A stretch of 25,192 nucleotides of DNA, from NCBI GenBank assembly GCA_028279085.1, contig JANQSX010000025.1, positions 1-25,192 on the forward strand, given 5' to 3'. A program made the position numbers and the translations under genes. Below the pieces are notes generated by a model. The model worked only from the letters and a program-made list of their open reading frames with translations, was not told the origin of the DNA and did not search any database. Source of the stretch: Bdellovibrionales bacterium (lineage in GTDB: Bacteria > Bdellovibrionota > Bdellovibrionia > Bdellovibrionales > UBA1609). This document shows, in pieces, positions 1 through 7,413 of this stretch; positions within the stretch are counted from its first letter, which is position 1; each line of letters starts with the position of its first letter.

Positions 1-28
1 AGGAAATGAATAATTTGTGTGACTCTTT

Positions 29-544
29 TCACGGTGCATGAAATCCTTTGACAAAATTTTCAAATACCGAAACTTGATCTATATTATATTCCTTCAATAA
101 AGGCTTTAAAAAACTGAGAACATAAAAACATTTTTCCTTTTTAAATAAAAAAATTTCCATACTCATAATCTGAGATCCGGAACCGGATTCACTAAGTAGT
201 AAGTAAACCGCCTTTTGATCTTGATGCTCGGTTTCCTTTTGGCTTCGCACTTGAAAAGTCTTTAGTCCATCAAGAAGTTCCTTCTGAAATTGTTTTAAAG
301 GTACAAAACGGGTGACACGAGAACAGTTTGAAAAAAAGGAGAGAGTGCTGTTGTTTTCAGGATTTTCCCAAGCCATATCCATCTCTTCCTTTTCCACTTT
401 TTGATAAGGTTCAGGAGGAGGTTGAAAAACTATACCCTTAGCTTTTTTATCTTTCAATGAATCAAGATTAAATGATATACAGGAACTAAAGAAAATAATA
501 AAAGAAAATAAAACTAACAAAGATGCTATAATCTGTTTACTCAC
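29..544 (-). CDS. Small lipoprotein of unknown function
   Basis: The predicted protein has 171 residues. It begins with a lysine-containing n-region, a hydrophobic stretch and a lipobox (FFSSC, Cys22), so it should be exported and lipid-anchored. The start codon is GTG (542-544), preceded by AAGGAA at a usable distance; no upstream ATG is needed. The mature part is polar with no domain I recognise; its C-terminal third (about residues 120-165) alternates hydrophobic and charged residues and may form a small compact fold. The next gene upstream, another lipoprotein, is on the same strand but 235 bases away, so co-transcription is uncertain. Confidence is good that this is a gene and low for any role. 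Confidence 0.75.
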   Translation of the reverse strand: MSKQIIASLLVLFSFIIFFSSCISFNLDSLKDKKAKGIVFQPPPEPYQKVEKEEMDMAWENPENNSTLSFFSNCSRVTRFVPLKQFQKELLDGLKTFQVRSQKETEHQDQKAVYLLLSESGSGSQIMSMEIFLFKKEKCFYVLSFLKPLLKEYNIDQVSVFENFVKGFHAP

Positions 545-779
545 GATGAATATTCCTTATAGTTGCATTTACTGAAAAGATCACTTTTTTATAGCCCTAA
601 TTTCCCACAACTTAAGCCGGCTTTCAAGGCAAGCTTTAGCCCCAAAAGTCATTGCAAAAACTTTATAAAAATTAAAATAAAATTATGGATTTAAGCTGTT
701 TAGATTGTATCTGTAATTACCGATTTATATTTTACTAGATTTAAGTGCTTTTATCTTATTTTCAGCTTTTAACAATTTC
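545..779. other. AT-rich intergenic region, no gene seen
   Basis: These 235 bases lie between two minus-strand lipoprotein genes. I see no open frame of convincing length and no RNA gene. The region probably holds the promoter of the downstream lipoprotein gene, but I cannot fix a -35/-10 pair with confidence. A short GC-richer patch near 613-642 contains the string GGCAAGCTTTAGCCCC, whose core GCTTTAGCCC recurs near 2724-2733. Confidence 0.4.
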
Positions 780-1454
780 TTAACGACCACCGGTTTCATT
801 AGGATAAAGACCTTCTGCATCCGGATTTTCCAATTCTGCTGTACCTAATTTAGCACTTTCACTTGCTGAACCTCCATAGTACATATCCACACTTAATACA
901 CTATGCGCCTCTGGAAGACCATCGCTGCTTCTTATAATAAGTCCTCCACTAATACCGGAAAGTCCTGTCAATCGCACATGAAAACCTTGATAATCATTAA
1001 AATACTGTGCTGTGCCCTCTAAAACAATAGGTGACTGATGATTAACATTAAAGTTACATACACCAAACCAAAATTGCAGGGGAAGAGCTTGAGTGCCTGT
1101 ATAAAAAGCTTGAATTTTCACAGTAACTTTGGAAGGAAGTTCTTGTTTTACAAACTGAATACTAATATCCCCTCTGGAAAAGTTACTGCATTTACCAGGA
1201 CCTTCATAAAATGTGCAAAAAGAATTATGTATACATTTTCTATGTGAACCTAAAAGATCTTGATATTTTTTTGCATTAGTAATTTCTATCGCACCGGACC
1301 AAATTAAAGATTGTGGCTTAGGGGTAGGGGTTGGAGTAGGTGTGGGAGTTGGGGTAGGAGTTGGCTTTGGAGGTTTTTTTCCATCCAAATGACAAGCAAT
1401 CACCAAACAAGATAATAATATACAACATATAATCTGAAAAAAATATTTTAACAT
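780..1454 (-). CDS. Lipoprotein with Thr-Pro repeat linker, unknown function
   Basis: I chose the ATG at 1452-1454 because GTGGAG lies 8 bases upstream and because the protein then begins directly with a signal sequence (MLKYFF...) ending in a lipobox (LVIAC). An in-frame extension to 1511 would add 19 residues before the signal peptide and is unlikely. The 224-residue precursor is lipid-anchored and followed by a Lys/Pro segment and a (TP)n run, a typical flexible spacer that holds a domain away from the membrane. The remaining ~170 residues contain several cysteines (possible disulfides) and look like a beta-rich extracytoplasmic domain that I do not recognise. The function is unknown. Confidence 0.75.
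   Translation of the reverse strand: MLKYFFQIICCILLSCLVIACHLDGKKPPKPTPTPTPTPTPTPTPKPQSLIWSGAIEITNAKKYQDLLGSHRKCIHNSFCTFYEGPGKCSNFSRGDISIQFVKQELPSKVTVKIQAFYTGTQALPLQFWFGVCNFNVNHQSPIVLEGTAQYFNDYQGFHVRLTGLSGISGGLIIRSSDGLPEAHSVLSVDMYYGGSASESAKLGTAELENPDAEGLYPNETGGR
1308..1371. repeat. Microsatellite-like GGNGTN repeat coding for the Thr-Pro linker
   Basis: The plus strand shows a run of GGGGTAGG/GGAGTTGG-like 6-base units, which read on the minus strand as alternating Pro and Thr codons. Third positions vary between units, so it is degenerate rather than a perfect tandem array. Confidence 0.6.
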
Positions 1455-1673
1455 ATTAGAGACTCCACTGTTTTTTATCTGTTCATTTAATAAACACAAA
1501 GTTTTGTTCAAAATTTTGACCTTTAATTTTTTGGTCGGTTATTTCATTTGTTTACAGTCTATTATAAAGGTTTTCCATTATTCTGCACCTTTCAATATTT
1601 ATTTCATCGGCTTTTGTCTTGTTATTTCTTAAAAAATTCTGATTCTTTGTATTTTCAATTAAAAGATAAAACT

Positions 1674-1701
1674 TTGGTTTTGCTAACTTTCATGTTATAT
1701 T
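1674..1701 (+). promoter_or_regulatory. Putative promoter of tmRNA
   Basis: TTGGTT (1674-1679) and TATATT (1696-1701) are spaced by 16 bases and end 8 bases before the expected mature 5' end of the tmRNA at 1710. The -10 element is good and the -35 matches only in its TTG. The assignment is inference from spacing. Confidence 0.45.
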
Positions 1702-1709
1702 GAAGATAT

Positions 1710-2062
1710 GGGGGCGAGTGGCTTCGACGTGGGTCATGAAACTTCAGGAGCATGCAGAGGCGCATGAGGACCTCTTTAAAAATGTGCATAACTATTAATT
1801 GGCAACTTTGATGTTGCTCTTGCTGCCTAATTTAAACAGGTAGCCGCTAACTGTACTTTTGACGATGGAGTATGGAAGGTGTCGATTCAGTCGTCTCGGT
1901 TTTTTACTGCTTGTCAGGGTAAAAACACTTAAACTTACTGGTGAAAACCCATTTGATTGTGTTGATACCGATCAGATGTTGTATTTCGTATCAACTAAGC
2001 ATGTAGCCTGCCTGAATGTGGAGGATTCGCGGACACGAGTTCAACTCTCGTCGCCTCCACCA
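1710..2062 (+). ncRNA. ssrA: tmRNA (transfer-messenger RNA)
   Basis: This 353-nt RNA rescues stalled ribosomes by acting first as an alanyl-tRNA and then as a short mRNA that tags the unfinished protein for degradation. The 5' end GGGGGCG (1710-1716) pairs with CGCCTCC (2052-2058, one G-T wobble), followed by discriminator A and an encoded CCA (2060-2062). The GAGTGGCTTCGACGT stretch near the 5' end and the TTCAACTCTCG T-loop region near the 3' end are the family hallmarks. The internal tag frame is 1801-1830. It is a one-piece tmRNA, not the permuted two-piece form. A plausible promoter lies just upstream and a strong hairpin terminator directly downstream, so it is a single-gene transcript. 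Confidence 0.96.
1801..1830 (+). other. tmRNA tag-peptide reading frame (GNFDVALAA)
   Basis: Within the tmRNA, the frame GGC AAC TTT GAT GTT GCT CTT GCT GCC TAA encodes GNFDVALAA. The ALAA end is the classic signal for ClpXP/ClpAP-type proteases. The in-frame codons before GGC run back to a TAA at 1789-1791, so the resume codon must lie after it. GGC (Gly) is the best candidate because it gives a tag of normal length starting Gly-Asn. Most bacteria resume at Ala, so this is a less common form. Confidence 0.85.
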
Positions 2063-2092
2063 CTGAAAGCCATCAAAATGGCTTTCAGTTTT
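2063..2092 (+). terminator. Rho-independent terminator of tmRNA
   Basis: A perfect 11-bp inverted repeat, CTGAAAGCCAT (2063-2073) and ATGGCTTTCAG (2078-2088), with a 4-base loop is followed by TTTT. It begins immediately after the encoded CCA end. Confidence 0.85.
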
Positions 2093-2155
2093 CCACACAA
2101 ACACGATTGTTTAACATTTCAGGAAATGTCGCGACGAAAAAATGAAGCTCCAAAT

Positions 2156-2671
2156 ATGAGAAATAAAAAACTTACAATCCTATTCTGCCTTGCTTACTTA
2201 GCCTTCTCTTTAACAGGCCATAGTTCAGAGCTTTTGTCACAAAAGACATGGCTCTCTGCTGAAAATGGCCGCTCTTCTTCTCTTTTTAGTTCCTTTAAAA
2301 AGGAGGAGATAAAACAATTTATGCCTTCCGGTCGTGATCCAACAGAAAAAACCATCAAGGACTATCAAATCACCATTTACCATCCTGTCTATTATTCCAA
2401 TGAGGAAAATCCTGACACTTCCAAAGACAAACCCGCCTCTGTCACTGTCTCCTATAAAGGAGAAAATCAATTTGTAGGAAAAGGCTATAAGTTTTTACTC
2501 ATTGAAAAACCAAAAACAGAATATGAGCCTTTGTTTATTATCAGGTATTGGTCCGGAACTATGGGTTGCAGTTTCACAGACATAAGTTTTCATCCTGAAA
2601 AAGAACCCTTGATTGAAAGAAGATCCTCAAGGTCTGTTACAGACACAAACCCTCTTGGTGATTCTTGTTAA
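2156..2671 (+). CDS. Small secreted protein of unknown function
   Basis: The 171-residue product begins MRNKKLTILFCLAYLAFS, a clear Sec signal peptide with probable cleavage near the TGHSSE segment. It lacks a lipobox cysteine at the cleavage region, so it is probably periplasmic or secreted. The frame stays open back to 1859, but that part lies inside the tmRNA and is not coding. An alternative ATG at 2126 (MSRRKNEAPN...) would lengthen the n-region; neither start has a strong ribosome binding site. Two cysteines lie in the C-terminal half (GTMGCSF and the last residue), possibly a disulfide. I recognise no domain. Confidence 0.65.
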   Translation: MRNKKLTILFCLAYLAFSLTGHSSELLSQKTWLSAENGRSSSLFSSFKKEEIKQFMPSGRDPTEKTIKDYQITIYHPVYYSNEENPDTSKDKPASVTVSYKGENQFVGKGYKFLLIEKPKTEYEPLFIIRYWSGTMGCSFTDISFHPEKEPLIERRSSRSVTDTNPLGDSC

Positions 2672-2752
2672 GGGATAGTGACAGGTTGTTTCCATTTCGG
2701 ATGGCAGAAAAATTCTCCTTTGGCTTTAGCCCGATTTTTTATTCATAGAAAC

Positions 2753-4123
2753 CTATAAATAAGCGAAGGAGCTATCATCCATTTTGTTCTGTAAAACAAA
2801 GATAACTTCTTTCATATCTCCGTCTTTCTTTTGGAAAAGATACTGCATCTGCTGCTTTAATAGATATAATGTACTCACTCCTTCAAGCGATATATCCAGA
2901 AAAGACAATTCGTTAGGGAAAGATTGCGCGTCAATAATCCAAGTGATATCAACGGAGCGAAAGTTCATAATATTAAAAGTTGTAACAACTGCATACCGTT
3001 TGTTCTTTAATAAACGTGGTTCTTCCACAACAAAGTTAATACGATCAGAAGGAATAGATTTTACTGGCGAAAGAAGACCATATCCAACCCATGCAACAAA
3101 ATAATGTTCAACAAATTCTACTAATGTCTCTCTATGAGGTGCTTGAAAGGATACCTGTTGTATACCTTGCCGCCAATTATTTGTCGTTATTTTAAATATA
3201 TTATTTACAGAAAAAGCTGTATTGACAAAACACCTAACAGAATTTTCTTTGTCCTTAGGGGAGGGAAATTCTCTATTGATACTTAACAAGTTTTGCATTT
3301 GCTGTCTGGCAAAATGTTGCACAGATTGTTCTATAGAAAGACCTTGATTTACCCAATCAGTTTTTGAAAAACCTTCACATACTTCTTCTTGAACGAGATG
3401 GCCTCCCCTATTGAAGCCGGCAAGCTCTTGAATTGCTCTATCAGCCGTTTTCTGAACTATATCTGTTTCTACATCTGTATCCGCGCCCGTAATGACTTCC
3501 CTTATCGAACCTGAACTTCCACTCGTACTCACTCCTGTTATCAAGCTTGAACCCACAATCAGATTTGCGCTTGTTATAAAATCTGAACCCGTGTCTGCAT
3601 CTGTATCTGCACCTACTTCTGCTACCGAGTCTGAACCTGTGTCTGCGCTTATTTCCCCCTGTCGAACAGTAGCAACGCTAAACTCCTTTAGAGCTTTCAC
3701 ACCTACATCTGTACCTGGGCCTGCTTCCACATCTGCACTTGCATCTGCCAATTTGTCCCTCAGATTCTCTATATCCACATCTGCATTTGCACCTGCTTCT
3801 ACAGTTGTACTCGTATCTATACCCGCATTTACAATTACATCTGTATCTGTACCCACACTTGCAATCGCATTTACTTCCACATTTGCACTTGCATCCACCT
3901 CTGTACCCATATCCACTTTTACACTTGCATCCGTGTTTGTCTTTACCGGTTGATCTTTAACCAAATTCGATCCCTTTTCTTGATTGGGATATTTATTGAC
4001 CTTCTGGATAGAAAAAGAAAAAGGATAGACTGGCTTACTTGATTTATCTGACTTATCTGATTTTAAATCAGAAGAACAAGCAGAAAAAAATAAAAACAAA
4101 AAAATAAAAAAACATTTTTTCAT
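2753..4123 (-). CDS. Lipoprotein with low-complexity linker and C-terminal MlaC/Ttg2D-like domain
   Basis: The 456-residue protein has a signal peptide with lipobox (FFSAC, Cys16), then roughly residues 60-225 of Asp/Ala/Thr/Val-rich low-complexity sequence, then a globular domain from about residue 240 to the end. The last domain resembles the MlaC (Tol_Tol_Ttg2) family, which carries phospholipids between the inner and outer membranes. Supporting segments are NTAFSVNNIFKITTNNWRQG, an aromatic FVEHYF helix, and the diagnostic FLDISLEGVS followed by a hydrophobic helix. Ordinary MlaC is a soluble periplasmic protein of about 200 residues; here the domain is lipid-anchored on a long tether. 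No mlaFEDB genes lie nearby. The ATG is preceded by AGAGAAG seven bases upstream. The domain match is by eye, so moderately certain. Confidence 0.75.
   Translation of the reverse strand: MKKCFFIFLFLFFSACSSDLKSDKSDKSSKPVYPFSFSIQKVNKYPNQEKGSNLVKDQPVKTNTDASVKVDMGTEVDASANVEVNAIASVGTDTDVIVNAGIDTSTTVEAGANADVDIENLRDKLADASADVEAGPGTDVGVKALKEFSVATVRQGEISADTGSDSVAEVGADTDADTGSDFITSANLIVGSSLITGVSTSGSSGSIREVITGADTDVETDIVQKTADRAIQELAGFNRGGHLVQEEVCEGFSKTDWVNQGLSIEQSVQHFARQQMQNLLSINREFPSPKDKENSVRCFVNTAFSVNNIFKITTNNWRQGIQQVSFQAPHRETLVEFVEHYFVAWVGYGLLSPVKSIPSDRINFVVEEPRLLKNKRYAVVTTFNIMNFRSVDITWIIDAQSFPNELSFLDISLEGVSTLYLLKQQMQYLFQKKDGDMKEVIFVLQNKMDDSSFAYL
3450..3930. repeat. Degenerate repeats coding for the Asp/Ala/Thr/Val linker
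   Basis: The plus strand repeats strings such as ACATCTGTATCTG, GCATCTG and CACCTGCTTCTAC with variations; on the coding (minus) strand these read as runs of Asp, Ala, Thr, Val and Gly codons. The repetition keeps other frames open on the plus strand, which explains spurious open frames there. Units are imperfect, so the expansion is not very recent. Confidence 0.65.
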
Positions 4124-4272
4124 AAATAAACTTCTCTACCATAAACTTAATGCATGAAATCAGATCTGAATAGACAAACACAACACTTTCTGGACTCAAG
4201 TCAGCAATCCTTGAAACAACAGGAAACATTAAGTAAAATGCTACATGGTGCTACACAGGATTTAAGAGTTTA

Positions 4273-4291
4273 GAGGTAAGTTATATACCTC
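4273..4291. promoter_or_regulatory. Inverted repeat upstream of methyltransferase gene (possible operator)
   Basis: GAGGTA (4273-4278) and TACCTC (4286-4291) form a 6-bp inverted repeat with a 7-base spacer, ending 36 bases before the methyltransferase start. Some methyltransferase genes are controlled through such sites. No regulator gene is adjacent and the arms are short, so chance is possible. Confidence 0.2.
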
Positions 4292-4327
4292 CATCGCAAA
4301 TAAAAACAAATTTTTCGTATTTCATTT

Positions 4328-5479
4328 ATGCTTAAAACACATTCAACTTTAATAAATAAACCCCCTAAACCGCTTAGAGAACCTCCAAGTCCTATTATAA
4401 CAGAAGGTATAAAATACAGTGGTTCTAAACTAAAACTACTGCCTCACATTCTCTCCATTACTGACTCCCTCTCTGTAAAAAAAATCTTTGATGGTTTTTC
4501 AGGAACAACAAGAGTGAGTCAGGCCTTTGCAAAATGCGGATACCAAGTTATTTCAAACGATTTAGCTATCTGGTCAAAAGTTTTTGGAGAATGTTACTTA
4601 AAGGGAGAAAAAAGCAAACAACTGCAAGAAAAAATAGATTATCTCAACAGCTTAAAAGGTTATGCAGGCTGGTTCACAAAACATTATGGCGGTAAAGCCA
4701 ACAGAGGACTTTCCCTGCATTCAGATGGAAAGAAAAAAATCTGGCAAACACACAACACGAAAAAACTGGACGCCATAAGGCCGGAAATAGATAAGATAGC
4801 CGAAAGTTCTATTGAAAAATCCATCTTATTAACAAGTCTGATTTTAGCCTTAGACAAAGTGGATAGCACCTTGGGACATTACGTCTCTTATCTAAGGGAG
4901 TGGTCTCCCCGTTCTTTTAACAAAATGAAATTACTCATGCCGCTTATTGAAAGAACCAACAAATATCATCAAGTGATGAATAAAGATATTTTTCAAGTCC
5001 TTCCTAAAGTAAAAGCCGATCTATCCTATTTTGATCCTCCTTATGGTTCCAATAATGAAAAAATGCCTCCTTCCCGTGTGCGCTATGCCTCTTATTATCA
5101 CATCTGGAAAACAATATGCTTAAATGATCAGCCGGAGCTAACCGGAAAAACAAACCGAAGAGCGGACTGCAAAGATCAAACAGCCGGTTCTGTATTTGAA
5201 GAATTCAGGAAAAACAATAAAGGAAAATTTATTGCTCTGAAAGCTATTGAAAGACTCATCAAGGAATGTCCTTCTCAATATATATTGCTTTCTTATAGTA
5301 ATGGAGGAAGAGCCACAAAAGAGGAGATATGTGAAACGATTAATAAACAATGCAGAAAAATTCAAATTTTCTCTATTGATTATAAACGTAATGTTATGTC
5401 AGGAATGCGATGGACTGATGATTGGACGAAGACAAAAGAAGAACAAAACATAGAGTTTTTATTTTTAATGCAGAAATAA
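4328..5479 (+). CDS. D12-class DNA adenine-N6 methyltransferase
   Basis: The 383-residue protein should transfer a methyl group from S-adenosylmethionine to adenine N6 in a specific DNA site. Near the N-terminus lie IKYSGSK (the lysine-containing opening motif of the class) and FDGFSGTTRVSQ (AdoMet-binding motif I), then SNDLA, and in the second half YFDPPYGSN containing the catalytic DPPY motif. This order fits the D12 (Dam-like) class. The segment from about residue 90 to 230 carries the variable recognition region. No restriction endonuclease gene adjoins it; downstream and convergent is a secreted repeat protein. It is therefore an apparent orphan methyltransferase, which could protect against a nuclease encoded elsewhere, act in epigenetic control, or be a phage remnant. 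Confidence 0.88.
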   Translation: MLKTHSTLINKPPKPLREPPSPIITEGIKYSGSKLKLLPHILSITDSLSVKKIFDGFSGTTRVSQAFAKCGYQVISNDLAIWSKVFGECYLKGEKSKQLQEKIDYLNSLKGYAGWFTKHYGGKANRGLSLHSDGKKKIWQTHNTKKLDAIRPEIDKIAESSIEKSILLTSLILALDKVDSTLGHYVSYLREWSPRSFNKMKLLMPLIERTNKYHQVMNKDIFQVLPKVKADLSYFDPPYGSNNEKMPPSRVRYASYYHIWKTICLNDQPELTGKTNRRADCKDQTAGSVFEEFRKNNKGKFIALKAIERLIKECPSQYILLSYSNGGRATKEEICETINKQCRKIQIFSIDYKRNVMSGMRWTDDWTKTKEEQNIEFLFLMQK

Positions 5480-5506
5480 TTTTTAATTTAGATTGATGTT
5501 AACAAA

Positions 5507-7267
5507 TTAATGAAAATCTAATTCTTCTTCACTTTCCCTCTCTTTCATCTCTCGTACGAGGGGGCTTAATTCTGAAAGATGAGTGTTTTCAAGAATTTTT
5601 TTCATCTGTCTGTGATCTAATGTATTAGACATTTTGATCAATGCATTACGAATTTCTAACATTACTTCATCTAAAGGAAAAAACTCATAACCTATTTTAA
5701 GTAACTCTGTTATTCGCTTAAAAAAAATAGATCGTTGATCAATACGTGCACCAAGTATTTCCACTATTTCTGTAAAAGCATCAGAATCTTTTATTTTACC
5801 CATTGCGGAGAAGTGATCTCCCACTATCGCAGTCATTTCATCTTTCTCAAAATATTTTTCAAGAACATTTATTACTTTCTGTATGTAATCCGGATTCGTC
5901 ATAAGAATGTCTCTGTGATAATCTGCAAACCCTTCCATTCTTAAAATCAAAGCCACTCCTGTTTTACCCACATAACGTTCAAGAATAGAAATTGTATTTT
6001 CTAAATGTGTTGGATTTGTTAACAATAAATCCTCTGTTCTGTTTCTAAGAAGATAATTGATAAACGCTTTTGATGTTTTATTTAAATGATTTATAATCGC
6101 TTTCCTTTCTTTTGAAGTTAATTTCTTGTGTCCTCGCATGGCTGCGTCGTTTACTATTACACCCAGCATTTCATCCATATCTCTTTGTAAATAGAAAGGA
6201 ATATTATATGCTGTTTCGAGAATAACTATCACCTCTTTCAAACGTTTTGGATCCATCATGTAGATATCCGGCTTGTTCATTAGTATATCAGCCACTTCTG
6301 CCGGTTCTAAATATAATTCAAGAATTCTTATTGTTTTTTTTAAATCACTGAGTCGTAAGTTATGATAAGCAGATAACAAATTAATCACTTTTATACGCAT
6401 TACAAATTGCAAAGAAAATGTACTAATCCTTGTTAAAGAATAAACAGCACTCGCTCCTGTTTGTTCTTTAAGTGCAGTAGTTCTTGCGTCTGTTGCTATC
6501 TCTCTTTCTTTTTCTCTCACAGCTTTGGAAACTAACTCACTAAATTCCTTTAGTTCACTAAGGTTACTAAACCTTATCTTTGAAGGCTTTTGTTCTTCCC
6601 GCGGCAAGGAAACAAATTGTTTAAAAAAGCTCACCCTGTTATCCATAGTGTCTGTGACAACTCCGTGTTTTTTAGTGTAACGATCAACAAAATCTATTAC
6701 TCTCCCTATCTCTTTCGGATTAGAGTGACTTAACTCCTCACCCATATCAAGAATTAAATCTCTCATTACATAAGGAACACCCGCTTTCCCGATGTACTTT
6801 TCTATGATCTGACTTACTTGTTGTATTTTTACTTTATTCACATTATTGTTTGTGATCAAAGAATCAAAACTTTCTTCAGTTCTATTTCCACTTAACAATT
6901 CATGTACAATGTCTCTGTGTATTTGATCATAAAAATTAATTTTATCCATCAGGTCTCTAAAACTTATTATATTCGGAAAATAAGCAAGAGATTTAATATG
7001 TTTTAAAGCTGATAGTTCTCCCTCACGATGAATTAAAAAGTCTAGAAATTGTGAAGCCTCTGCAGGAGTCCAATGCTTTGTATTTTCAGTAACCTGAGCA
7101 GACCAATTAGCCGGTAATTCTGTCTCAAATTCTTTCCCCATTTGTTTCTTTACAAAAGAAACAAAAACACTTCCGGATGAGGAAAACGCCTCTTCACAGG
7201 GATTGGCAAAAACCCAGGTGGATAGAGAAAAAAACATAAAAAAAGATAAAAAAACTTTTAATAACAT
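5507..7267 (-). CDS. Secreted alpha-helical repeat protein (mTERF-like repeats), unknown function
   Basis: I chose the ATG at 7265-7267 because AGGAAAG lies about 10 bases upstream and the protein then starts with a signal peptide (MLLKVFLSFFMFF...VFANP). The in-frame start at 7306 would put 13 residues ahead of it with poor spacing. The mature 586-residue-precursor protein is almost wholly helical. It repeats units such as TNPTHLENTISILERYVGK, TNPDYIQKVINVLEKYF and MDPKRLKEVIVILETAYNIP, with earlier degenerate copies (QQVSQIIEKYIGKAGVP). The spacing of Pro, Leu and Gly resembles mTERF-type helical repeats, but mTERF proteins are organellar or intracellular and this one is exported, so only the architecture is suggested. 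It lies between two DNA methyltransferase genes, convergent with one and divergent from the other. The role is unknown. Confidence 0.75.
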   Translation of the reverse strand: MLLKVFLSFFMFFSLSTWVFANPCEEAFSSSGSVFVSFVKKQMGKEFETELPANWSAQVTENTKHWTPAEASQFLDFLIHREGELSALKHIKSLAYFPNIISFRDLMDKINFYDQIHRDIVHELLSGNRTEESFDSLITNNNVNKVKIQQVSQIIEKYIGKAGVPYVMRDLILDMGEELSHSNPKEIGRVIDFVDRYTKKHGVVTDTMDNRVSFFKQFVSLPREEQKPSKIRFSNLSELKEFSELVSKAVREKEREIATDARTTALKEQTGASAVYSLTRISTFSLQFVMRIKVINLLSAYHNLRLSDLKKTIRILELYLEPAEVADILMNKPDIYMMDPKRLKEVIVILETAYNIPFYLQRDMDEMLGVIVNDAAMRGHKKLTSKERKAIINHLNKTSKAFINYLLRNRTEDLLLTNPTHLENTISILERYVGKTGVALILRMEGFADYHRDILMTNPDYIQKVINVLEKYFEKDEMTAIVGDHFSAMGKIKDSDAFTEIVEILGARIDQRSIFFKRITELLKIGYEFFPLDEVMLEIRNALIKMSNTLDHRQMKKILENTHLSELSPLVREMKERESEEELDFH

Positions 7268-7413
7268 CAAATATTTACTTTCCTGTTTTATGAAAAATAA
7301 ACACATACCTTATTGCAAAGAAATATGGTATTTTTATTCTACTATGTGAATATTTTACACAATTTTACAACTATAAACATTTTACATAATTACACCTTTT
7401 TGAAAGTGGCAGT

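Noticed and set aside
1859..2155. In-frame upstream extension of the secreted-protein gene starting within the tmRNA
   Set aside because: This stretch is the 3' half of tmRNA and its terminator; a clear signal peptide starts at 2156.
3492..3960. Two plus-strand open frames opposite the lipoprotein linker
   Set aside because: They are antisense to repetitive, stop-poor DNA; the translated sequences are low-complexity with no ribosome binding site.
5483..5510. Bidirectional terminator between the methyltransferase and the repeat protein
   Set aside because: TTAATTT/AAATTAA is purely AT with a 14-base loop and is likely chance in this composition.
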